Shown: positions 1 to 5,362 of the stretch, piece by piece
Layout of the letters: each line of letters starts with the position of its first letter
Numbering within the stretch: position 1 is the first letter of the stretch
The notes under the pieces: generated by a model
What the model was told of the DNA's origin: nothing
Seen by the model: only the letters and a program-made list of their open reading frames with translations
Databases searched by the model: none
Position numbers and translations under genes: made by a program
Origin: GCA-003244245 sp052390495
GTDB lineage: Bacteria; Actinomycetota; Actinomycetes; Mycobacteriales; Pseudonocardiaceae
Reading direction: 5' to 3'
Length of the DNA stretch: 7,909 bases
Assembly: GCA_052390495.1 (NCBI GenBank)
Contig: JBQTGW010000272.1
Coordinates: 1-7,909, forward strand

Positions 1-129
1 TTTCTTCTTTTGTCTCCTCCTTCCTGTTTCTTTAACTTTCGTTTTTTTTCTTTGTGCGGTGTCTACCCCGCGGGTCTGCCCTCCTCGCGTGTTCGTGTGC
101 CCCCCCCCGCGACAGGGATCCGATCCGGG
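1..129. other. Gene-free pyrimidine-rich edge, downstream of the PepSY gene
   Basis: No gene is supported here. Positions 1-57 are almost entirely T and C on the plus strand, including a run of eight T, and are far poorer in GC than the rest of the window. A run of about ten C follows near position 100. On the minus strand, which is the coding direction of the PepSY gene ending at 130, this becomes a purine-rich stretch containing AAGGAGG at 22-16. That is a perfect Shine-Dalgarno core, but no ATG or GTG follows before the window edge, which is 15 bases away. It could be the leader of a further operon gene beyond the edge, or simply low-complexity sequence. I see no stem followed by a T-run that would make a convincing terminator for the operon. 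Confidence 0.5.
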
Positions 130-1608
130 TCAGCGCTGGCTGCTGAGCGCCGGGTCCTCCATGGGTGGCGCCTGCTCCTCAGCGGAGGACGACTGGGCGC
201 TGAGCCTGGACCGCTTGATCCTGGTCCAGACCTGGTCCGCAGCCAGGAACAGCAGCAGGCTGATACCCAGGATCGGGATCAGCCAGCCGACGGCGGCAGT
301 GACCACCACAATCACGAGCAACACCGGGATGGGCAGCGTACGCAGTCCTCCCCGCGGAGCCGGGGCGCCGATGGCTGCGGTGGCTGCGGTGGCCCGGGTC
401 GGGCGCCGCAACCACCACATCCGATAACCCCAGAACAGCATGGCGAGCAAACCCAGCGCCATTGCCGCGAGGGCGAACTGATTGAACAGCCCGAACAGGG
501 TGCCGGTATGCGCCATGATGCCGATGGTGGTCAGCTTGGCCAGCGGGGCATTATCCGACCAGCTGACCTGCTCGCTGACCTGCCCGGTGTAGGGGTGGAC
601 GGCGACCTGGTCCCGCTGGATCGGCCAGGACTTCGAGCTCTCCGCCACCTTGTAGGGAGCGCCGGGCGTTGCCGGAGCGGTGATTTTGACCGGCTCGGAC
701 AGTCCCGCGGCCCGCGCGCTGGCCAGTGCCTGATCCACCGATACCGGCTGCCCGGCGGCTTCGACGGGCTCAGCAGCCAGCTTCGCGGAGCGCCCGTCCA
801 GGGCGGTGATGATGGTCTCGAACCGGCTACCGGCGTACTGAGACCAGGTCAGTCCGGTGACACTGATGAAAAGCAATGCCACCGTGAGCCACACCCCCAC
901 GCTGCCGTGCCAGCCGCGGATCCGGCCCCGGCCGGGCCGGGCATGTGTCGGGGGCAGCAGCAGGGCACGCGCCCGCCGCTTGCTGCGGCGTTGCGTCCAC
1001 CACAGCGCCAGGCCGCCGAAGACCAGCACCGGCAGCCAGCTCGCGGCGAATTCGGAGTACAGCCGACCAACGTCGCCCAGTAGCAGGTCGCCGTGTAGGT
1101 TACGCAGCGTGGCCTGCAATGGCGGCTCGCTGTGCACGAAGGTCAGGGAACCCTGCACCTCGGTGGTGTAGGGGTTCACGTAGACCGCTTGGGTCGCGCC
1201 CTCGGGCAGCTCCGGCAGCGACAACGCCACCTTCGTGGTCCGGTCCGGTGCGGTGGCCGGTTCGACCGCCGACAGGGTGGCGCCGGGGGTGGCCGCCAGC
1301 GCAGCAGCGACCTGGTCAACCAGCGGGCGGGCCGAGCCACCTGGCTGGTCGACGATCAGCTCGTCCTGGTAGACGACATCGTTCAGTTGCGGAGTGAAGA
1401 CATAGGCCAGCCCGGTCAGGCAGAGCACGGCCAGGAACGGGGCCACCAGGACCCCGGCGAAGAAGTGCACCCGCAACATCACGGGGCGCAGCAGCGCCCA
1501 CGTCGATCCGCGGGCGGGTGGGGATCCGTTCTGAGGGTCACGCAATGGCGCAAACGATTCGATCATCTGCGGCGATGGGCTCGCGGCAGGATCGGAGGTA
1601 GTCGTCAT
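130..1608 (-). CDS. PepSY-associated transmembrane (PepSY_TM) protein
   Basis: This 492-residue inner-membrane protein belongs to the PepSY-associated TM helix family. Helix 1 (about residues 47-72) carries the typical LRVHFFAGVL start. The block NLHGDLLLGDVGRLYSEF (170-187) leads into helix 2 (188-206), which ends ALWW. WHGSVGVW (233-240) begins helix 3, and IMAHTGTLFGLFNQ (364-377) precedes helix 4 (about 378-400). Two more hydrophobic helices lie at 424-460, followed by a hydrophilic tail. The segments between helices 1 and 2 and between 3 and 4 are PepSY-like extracytoplasmic regions, with motifs such as VYVNPYTTEVQG and VAVHPYTGQV. Relatives are linked to iron or copper uptake or to ferric-reductase-like redox work, but the biochemistry is poorly defined. 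The ATG at 1608 has GGAG eight bases upstream. It is the last gene of a three-gene minus-strand operon, 96 bp after the preceding stop. The family call is firm; the substrate is unknown. Confidence 0.9.
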   Translation of the reverse strand: MTTTSDPAASPSPQMIESFAPLRDPQNGSPPARGSTWALLRPVMLRVHFFAGVLVAPFLAVLCLTGLAYVFTPQLNDVVYQDELIVDQPGGSARPLVDQVAAALAATPGATLSAVEPATAPDRTTKVALSLPELPEGATQAVYVNPYTTEVQGSLTFVHSEPPLQATLRNLHGDLLLGDVGRLYSEFAASWLPVLVFGGLALWWTQRRSKRRARALLLPPTHARPGRGRIRGWHGSVGVWLTVALLFISVTGLTWSQYAGSRFETIITALDGRSAKLAAEPVEAAGQPVSVDQALASARAAGLSEPVKITAPATPGAPYKVAESSKSWPIQRDQVAVHPYTGQVSEQVSWSDNAPLAKLTTIGIMAHTGTLFGLFNQFALAAMALGLLAMLFWGYRMWWLRRPTRATAATAAIGAPAPRGGLRTLPIPVLLVIVVVTAAVGWLIPILGISLLLFLAADQVWTRIKRSRLSAQSSSAEEQAPPMEDPALSSQR

Positions 1609-1616
1609 GACATGTA

Positions 1617-1655
1617 CTCCGGGGGGAGGTCGGAAAACTCCGGGGGGTCGGAAAA
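1617..1655 (-). repeat. Tandem direct repeat containing the PepSY gene's ribosome-binding site
   Basis: Two adjacent copies lie just upstream of the PepSY start codon. Both share, on the plus strand, CTCC followed by six G and then TCGGAAAA. The first copy (1617-1637) has three extra bases (AGG) in the middle; the second (1638-1655) does not. On the coding strand each copy ends CGGAG, so the Shine-Dalgarno sequence itself is duplicated, and only the copy nearer the gene is correctly spaced from the ATG at 1608. The repeats may be a slippage duplication or paired regulator sites. Confidence 0.75.
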
Positions 1656-1704
1656 CATCGCAACCTCGGCCGCGCTGGGGCGGCCGGGCAGTAGGAATTA
1701 GTGC

Positions 1705-2295
1705 TTATCCGACCAGCGGAGGTCCGCGCAGGATGATGCTGTTGCGCAGCAGCTTCCGTTGCTGCACGGGGTGCTCTCCTGGCGTGTCCCAACGCAGCAC
1801 GCCGCTGTCAACAGGTACGCGGACGAGGCAGCCCAGCAACACCGACACGGCGAGCCGCAGCGCGGCAGCGGCTCGCCGGGCCGCTGCCCAGGCTCGACGC
1901 TCGCCACGCCGCAACCACGCCGCACCCACTGCAGCCGCGAGTAGATGGCCCACCAGCATCAGGTCAACGGGTAGCCAGTCGGCCTCGTGGTGTTCTGGAC
2001 TCATTGCGGTGGCCGCACCCGCCGCGGCACCCGGCGAGGTCACCGTGAACAGCGCATGCGCAGCCAACTGGCCGACGAGCAGCGCACCCGCGAGCGCGCC
2101 CCAGCCGCGTTCCCTTCCTGTCAACCACCACGCGGGCGCTACCAACGCAGCCGCCGCCGCCAGCAGTCCGGTACTCGCCACGGTCGTCGCCCCTGCCCCC
2201 AGGTGCGCGCAGGCGGCGGCGGTCAGCGCTACTCCCGCCGCCGCGCCCGTGCGGGTCACTCGGCTGGGCGCACCACCGGCCGGCGCCATGATCAC
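1705..2295 (-). CDS. Small polytopic membrane protein of the actinobacterial PepSY/copper-cluster type
   Basis: This is a 196-residue Ala/Leu-rich integral membrane protein with about four or five hydrophobic helices (roughly 16-33, 35-58, 66-88, 109-128 and perhaps 142-158). Between helices three and four is a polar loop with EHHEAD (101-106), which could be metal-binding. The C-terminus ends in a basic stretch and the tail LLRNSIILRGPPLVG. An R-R-G-P-P tail like this is, as far as I recall, common in small membrane proteins encoded next to PepSY_TM genes in actinomycetes. The chosen start is GTG at 2295, which overlaps the TGA of the upstream DUF5134 gene as GTGA, implying translational coupling. 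An ATG two codons later (2289) is an alternative. No catalytic motif is visible and the molecular function is unknown. Placement beside PepSY_TM and DUF5134 suggests a shared membrane complex or metal-related role, which is inference only. Confidence 0.82.
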   Translation of the reverse strand: MIMAPAGGAPSRVTRTGAAAGVALTAAACAHLGAGATTVASTGLLAAAAALVAPAWWLTGRERGWGALAGALLVGQLAAHALFTVTSPGAAAGAATAMSPEHHEADWLPVDLMLVGHLLAAAVGAAWLRRGERRAWAAARRAAAALRLAVSVLLGCLVRVPVDSGVLRWDTPGEHPVQQRKLLRNSIILRGPPLVG

Positions 2296-3023
2296 AGCAT
2301 CAGCCCGAACATGACCGTCATCGCTGCCGCCATCACCACATGGCTGGCGGCCTGCACCCGCGACTGCCTGGCGGCGCTGCGTGCGACGATAACCGTGACC
2401 GGCCCGGTCCCGGCCGCATCAGAGGGCACCTGCTGCCCGGGTGTCGGCGCACTGAACAGCACACGAAGCGATCGCACGGTGTGCACAGCGAAGTACCCGG
2501 CCAGCAGCACGATCAGTACGGCACCGATCGGCCCTTCGATCCACCCGCCGCCCAACCCGCCGATGTGCCCCTCATGGCCCGCACCGACAGACCCACCCGC
2601 TGCATCGCCGGTCTGCACCCCACCGGTCTGCACCCCACCGGTCCCGTGCTGGTGGCCACCGACCACCATGAACAACATCGCGAGATTGGCAACCAGATGA
2701 TGTTGCCCATACTGATGTTCCGCAGCGCCCTGAGCAGGTGTGCCCGCGTGCAACAAGCAGGCCGCGAACCATGCGGCCGCCATCCCGAAGACGATCAACC
2801 ACACCAGCGGCGGAACCGGATCACCGAACGGCGAGAACATCGCCGCCATCCCTACCGCCATCGCCAGGTGCGACAGCTCGTGCCTGCGCTGCCCCTCGGC
2901 CCGATACGGCCCGCCTGCGTTGGCCCGGCGTGCCCAGCTGTGAGCGATCAGTGCCGCGGCGTGGTAGCCGACTACCGCAAGGCAGGCTACGGAGAAGATC
3001 CACCGCACCCACATCGGACCCAC
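2292..3023 (-). CDS. DUF5134 family membrane protein with His/Gly-rich loop
   Basis: The protein has 243 residues from the preferred GTG start at 3023, which has GGAG seven bases upstream. An ATG at 3014 and a GTG at 3065 are weaker alternatives. Hydrophobic helices lie at about 5-28, 50-66, 70-92, 107-123, 164-183 and 225-243. Characteristic blocks are HELSHLAMAVGMAAMF (48-63) and, at the C-terminus, ASHVVMAAAMTVMFGLML (226-243). Both have a His followed by regularly spaced Met residues. Between helices four and five is a loop at about 123-160 rich in Gly and His (GGHQHG, GHEGH) that contains a VQTGG tandem repeat. His/Met-rich helices and a His-rich loop suggest copper or another soft metal, but DUF5134 has no established function. 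It is the first gene of the operon and overlaps the next gene by GTGA. Its leader contains a short upstream ORF, MPNDCGPW (3085-3059). Confidence 0.87.
   Translation of the reverse strand: MGPMWVRWIFSVACLAVVGYHAAALIAHSWARRANAGGPYRAEGQRRHELSHLAMAVGMAAMFSPFGDPVPPLVWLIVFGMAAAWFAACLLHAGTPAQGAAEHQYGQHHLVANLAMLFMVVGGHQHGTGGVQTGGVQTGDAAGGSVGAGHEGHIGGLGGGWIEGPIGAVLIVLLAGYFAVHTVRSLRVLFSAPTPGQQVPSDAAGTGPVTVIVARSAARQSRVQAASHVVMAAAMTVMFGLML
2608..2643 (-). repeat. 15-bp in-frame tandem repeat within the DUF5134 gene
   Basis: The 15-base unit CCGGTCTGCACCCCA (plus strand) occurs at 2608-2622 and 2623-2637, and a third copy begins at 2638 but stops after six bases. As the unit is a multiple of three it keeps the reading frame and encodes repeated Gly-Gly-Val-Gln-Thr in the extramembrane loop. 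The two full copies are identical, which suggests recent duplication and possible length variation between strains. Confidence 0.9.
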
Positions 3024-3207
3024 GCTCTCACTCCAATCAGCTACACAGCACGGCGCTCTCACCACGGTCCGCAGTCATTAGGCATGGTGACTCCCCGCAA
3101 ACACCGGAAACAGCCGGGCGCGGTAAATTCTATGCAACATCTTCACCGCCGACGCGGTCAAGTATTGGTACTCAGCGGCAGGTGCTCGGATGTGAAGCCT
3201 GATCGCC
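3024..3207 (-). promoter_or_regulatory. Leader/promoter region of the DUF5134-PepSY operon
   Basis: These 184 bp separate the MEDS-STAS stop from the DUF5134 start, with both genes on the minus strand. On the minus strand a TAGAAT hexamer (plus positions 3132-3127) matches the actinobacterial -10 consensus TAGRRT. A TTGACC lies upstream, but 23 bases away, too far for a classical -35. If used, the box gives a leader of about 100 bases. Within it is a short ORF, MPNDCGPW, starting at 3085 with GGGGAG five bases upstream and ending 35 bases before the DUF5134 start. I see no clear metal-repressor operator. Confidence 0.3.
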
Positions 3208-4110
3208 TCAGGCCGACTCCCCTTCGGCGTCGATGAGTTTGTGCGTACGGCACAACACGTGAAGGGCAATCTTGAGCGACGGTGGTGACCAGTGCAGGAT
3301 GATCCGCCTGCTCGGCCACATTCGCTCGGCGGAGCTGAGCATGACCTGCACGCCGCCGATGTCGATGAAGGTCAGTTCGGAGAGGTCCAGATGCAGGTCA
3401 CCGGTGCCGCTCATGGCCTCATCGAGCGCGGTAGTGAAAACCTCACGGGTCGCCAGGTCTACTTCTCCGACCAGGCGCAGTCCCGATCCTTGCGGTCCAT
3501 CCAGCCCCGGCGGTCTGTCCAGTCTCAACAGCCCATCCAGGGGACAGCACGTCAACTGCTCGCCAACCTGAACCGATCCCAGCACGGCAGCGTGCATTCC
3601 GGTCAACGTGACCATGGTGGCGACGTCGAAGCGATATCGGTCGTATTGACACAGTGTCGCGGCGGGCGATCCGGCGAGCACCTCGCCAATCCGCTCCTCG
3701 AAGTCGATCAGATGTTGCGGACAGCACTGCTCACGGGTGGCCCACCCCAGGTCGCCGACCATCCGGAAGCCGTTCCACCCGTCATCGAGGGCGTCATCGA
3801 CCGCCCTGCGCAGACCGTCGACCACAGCGTCCGGATCGGATTCCAGGAAGCAGAGGGCTGACTCATGGGTGGGCAGCACGGTGAGCTGGCCGCTGTCGAG
3901 GGCATCGTTCTCGACGACTTGGTCGCGACGCAGCCAGCCCAGGATCTCTGACCGCGAGCCATTCGCAAAGCACCAAACCCGGTCGCCCGCCAGGAGTCCA
4001 CTGCGCACGAAACCGCTGACCATCCGCAGCCGTTCCGGCCCGGAACCAACAATGCCGCAGGCATGCTGCCCGTGGCGCACAGCCTCACTCCACGACGTTG
4101 TGGGGGCCAC
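3208..4110 (-). CDS. MEDS-STAS two-domain regulatory protein (anti-sigma factor antagonist-like)
   Basis: This 300-residue soluble protein has an N-terminal MEDS (DcmR-type sensory) domain at about 12-195. Recognisable blocks are HACGIV (16-21), a GDRVWCF strand (42-48) and LCQYDRYRF (153-161). A C-terminal STAS domain follows at about 208-295, with LRLVGEVDLATR (211-222) and the core LHLDLSELTFIDIGGVQVML (239-258). MEDS domains are thought to sense small molecules; STAS domains of the SpoIIAA/RsbV type bind anti-sigma kinases. The fusion is common in actinomycetes and is usually linked to stress or alternative-sigma regulation. The usual phosphorylatable Ser after Asp is replaced: D250-I251-G252-G253. 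The start is the GTG at 4110, with AGGTGG five bases upstream and an in-frame TAA directly before it; a GTG at 4080 (residue 11) is possible. No kinase or sigma gene lies in the window. Confidence 0.9.
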   Translation of the reverse strand: MAPTTSWSEAVRHGQHACGIVGSGPERLRMVSGFVRSGLLAGDRVWCFANGSRSEILGWLRRDQVVENDALDSGQLTVLPTHESALCFLESDPDAVVDGLRRAVDDALDDGWNGFRMVGDLGWATREQCCPQHLIDFEERIGEVLAGSPAATLCQYDRYRFDVATMVTLTGMHAAVLGSVQVGEQLTCCPLDGLLRLDRPPGLDGPQGSGLRLVGEVDLATREVFTTALDEAMSGTGDLHLDLSELTFIDIGGVQVMLSSAERMWPSRRIILHWSPPSLKIALHVLCRTHKLIDAEGESA

Positions 4111-4126
4111 TTACACCACCTGTCAT
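4085..4126 (-). CDS. Possible 13-codon upstream ORF overlapping the MEDS-STAS start
   Basis: An ATG at 4126 with GGAGG exactly seven bases upstream (plus 4138-4134) opens a short frame, MTGGVSGPHNVVE, that stops at 4085. It overlaps the beginning of the MEDS-STAS gene in another frame, and its ribosome-binding site is better than that of the GTG at 4110. Its stop lies four bases before the in-frame GTG at 4080. It could be a regulatory leader peptide that competes with the 4110 start or couples to the 4080 start. It could also be a chance ORF, as no conservation can be tested here. Confidence 0.35.
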   Translation of the reverse strand: MTGGVSGPHNVVE

Positions 4127-4196
4127 TCACGTACCTCCCCCACCGCGACGCTACTCCGTGGCCGCTACACCATCCGTTGCTTCTTGTCGAGCAGCC

Positions 4197-4388
4197 TCAA
4201 CCCTCGTCGGTGGCAGCCTCCTCCGGGAGTGCCTCGACGATGTGCTCCCGCACGGGCCTCAGTTCGAACTCGCCGAACCGGCCACGCCTGACGGCGACAG
4301 CACTCATGGGCATAGGTCGGCTCTGCCTGTGACGGGGAGCGACGGTCATTCCGGCCCGCGGTCGGCGGTCGGAGACGGGCGTGCGCAT
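4197..4388 (-). CDS. Possible small basic hypothetical protein (63 aa)
   Basis: From an ATG at 4388 the frame encodes 63 residues with an Arg-rich N-terminal half and an acidic end (EALPEEAATDEG). GAGAAGGA lies four bases before the ATG, a good ribosome-binding site. By eye, about four fifths of the codons end in G or C, as expected for a real gene here. It is on the same strand as the MEDS-STAS gene, 86 bp upstream of it, so the two could be co-transcribed. The segment RRGRFGEFELRPVREHIVEAL (34-54) looks the most structured. I recognise no family, and a chance ORF is a real alternative. The frame is open further upstream to 4460, but no better start is seen there. Confidence 0.4.
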   Translation of the reverse strand: MRTPVSDRRPRAGMTVAPRHRQSRPMPMSAVAVRRGRFGEFELRPVREHIVEALPEEAATDEG

Positions 4389-4519
4389 GTAATCCTTCTC
4401 AGTTCGTGTCGTTACACGGCGGCCGTCGGCCTCGGCGGGGCGCGAGTGGCGCGCAGGCACGAGCAGCCTGCACGCGCGGGAGCCCCCCGGGCGTAGACGG
4501 ATCTAGAGTGTCTCAAGAC

Positions 4520-4540
4520 GAGAGGCCAGCATGGCCACTC
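4520..4540. promoter_or_regulatory. Inverted repeat, candidate operator
   Basis: The arms GGCCA and TGGCC around a three-base centre form a perfect inner repeat (4524-4536). After one mismatch it is extended by GAG and CTC on the outside. It lies 14 bp upstream of the TAGAAT box, so it would overlap the -35 region of a plus-strand promoter. That placement suits a repressor operator. A weak hairpin without regulatory role is the alternative. Confidence 0.3.
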
Positions 4541-4554
4541 CGGGCGCTCGTCCG

Positions 4555-4560
4555 TAGAAT
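4555..4560 (+). promoter_or_regulatory. Candidate -10 box (TAGAAT) for the glycolipid-binding gene
   Basis: TAGAAT matches the actinobacterial TAGRRT -10 consensus and is rare in this GC-rich window: I noticed it only here, upstream of the coiled-coil gene, and upstream of DUF5134 on the minus strand. No TTGAC-like -35 lies 16-19 bp upstream. The implied leader to the 4691 ORF is about 125 bases. Confidence 0.3.
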
Positions 4561-4690
4561 AGGTTACTCCCCGCCCGCCCGAGGGGAATAGCTGCGATCG
4601 GATGGCACGCAGCATGGGGGCCAAGCTAAGCTCGCGCGCGCTGCCTGCAACCAGTCGGCAGCACCCGACCAGTGTGAAGGGGGTCTGTAG

Positions 4691-4729
4691 GTGGAACACC
4701 ACAACGACCCCGTTTTGGCTGGCCGGTGA
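4691..4729 (+). CDS. 12-codon leader ORF coupled to the glycolipid-binding gene
   Basis: A GTG at 4691 preceded by AAGGGGG (4677-4683) with a seven-base spacer opens the frame VEHHNDPVLAGR. Its TGA (4727-4729) overlaps the GTG start of the next gene as GTGA. The downstream GTG at 4726 has no ribosome-binding site of its own, so the arrangement would deliver ribosomes to it by termination-reinitiation. The peptide could be a regulatory leader or just a translation-loading device. It is too short for similarity to be informative. Confidence 0.5.
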   Translation: MEHHNDPVLAGR

Positions 4730-5355
4730 GCGCCCCCGAAGCTGGTCAGCAGCTCCCTGCCGAGACCGTGGCTCGCCGTGTGAACGTGGCGAGGATGCTC
4801 TCGTGGGTGGGCGTGGACGCCCTGCGGCTGGAAGCAGCCAGGGTTGTCCTGGGGCAGCGCAGCCTGCGGGCTACCGGATCGCTGGTGGCCGCTCCCCTGG
4901 AGGGCGCCGATCCGTACTCCGCTTCGTATTCGCTGGCCACCGACGAGGCCGGGGTGGCAAGACGGTTGACCGTGCGCACCATCCGCGCTCAGGGCGAACA
5001 ACACGTCACCCTGACCCGCTCGGAAGAGGGCATCTGGCTGGTCGACCACGGCGCGGGTGCTGTGCGCACCGACTTCAGCGGCGCCCTGGACATCAACTTG
5101 GCGTTCAGTCCGCTGTTCAACGCACTGCCGGTGCGGCGGTTGGGCCTGCACCAAGTGGCTGCGCAACACCATCTACCGACGGTGTTCGTCTCGTTGCCGC
5201 ACCTGGAGGTGCAGCTCATCCGGCAGAGCTACCGGACGGTATCGATGGGGGATCCCGCGGTGGTGAGCTATACGAGTGACTCCTTCGACGAGGAGCTCAT
5301 CGTGGACGCCGACGGTCTGGTGCTCGACTTCCCCGGGCTGGCCCAGCGCGCCTGA
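4726..5355 (+). CDS. Putative glycolipid-binding protein (Glycolipid_bind family, COG3554-like)
   Basis: The 209-residue soluble protein matches the putative glycolipid-binding family. Characteristic parts are W27-VGVDALRLEAARV (27-40), LRATGSLV (47-54), a PYSASYSLATDEAGVARRLTV strand pair (63-83), GIWLVD (102-107), and the hallmark block FSGALDINLAFSPL followed by FNALPVRRLGL (117-141). It ends with a duplicated Asp-rich strand near the C-terminus (ELIVDADGLVLDFPGL). Relatives are about 190-200 residues, so it is full length. The family fold is a beta-rich barrel and the ligand is not firmly known despite the name. No signal peptide is visible. The GTG at 4726 lacks its own ribosome-binding site but overlaps a leader ORF stop. 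Conserved homology begins near residue 24 (ATG at 4795), so the first 23 residues are uncertain. It converges on the amidase gene with only 7 bp between the stops. Confidence 0.9.
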   Translation: MSAPEAGQQLPAETVARRVNVARMLSWVGVDALRLEAARVVLGQRSLRATGSLVAAPLEGADPYSASYSLATDEAGVARRLTVRTIRAQGEQHVTLTRSEEGIWLVDHGAGAVRTDFSGALDINLAFSPLFNALPVRRLGLHQVAAQHHLPTVFVSLPHLEVQLIRQSYRTVSMGDPAVVSYTSDSFDEELIVDADGLVLDFPGLAQRA

Positions 5356-5362
5356 TCCGCCG

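Larger units (their letters stand above)
4389..4725. other. 337-bp region without a normal-sized gene
   Basis: No ORF in this stretch has convincing coding character. What it holds is an inverted repeat at 4520-4540, a TAGAAT -10-like box at 4555-4560, and a 12-codon leader ORF at 4691-4729, each listed separately. It also contains the ribosome-binding site of the minus-strand 63-residue ORF. It is the upstream region of two divergently arranged genes (that ORF and the glycolipid-binding gene), so promoters in both directions are expected. Confidence 0.6.

Noticed and set aside
10..1083. Long plus-strand frame of 357 codons opposite the PepSY gene
   Set aside because: It is antisense to a well-supported membrane protein, rich in Arg, Gln and Pro in the manner of a shadow frame, and its start lies in the low-complexity edge.
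3120..3165. Possible Fur/Zur-type box in the operon leader (TGAAGATGTTGCA on the minus strand)
   Set aside because: Palindromic symmetry is too poor to support a metal-repressor operator.
2340..3236. 298-codon plus-strand frame opposite DUF5134
   Set aside because: Antisense shadow of the DUF5134 gene; no recognisable family and no good ribosome-binding site.
3708..4130. 140-codon minus-strand frame overlapping the MEDS-STAS gene
   Set aside because: The MEDS and STAS motifs are in the other frame; this one is an out-of-frame shadow, with its GTG only three bases from GGAGG.
4412..4702. 96-codon minus-strand frame in the intergenic region
   Set aside because: No ribosome-binding site, no family-like segment, and mixed composition typical of a chance frame.
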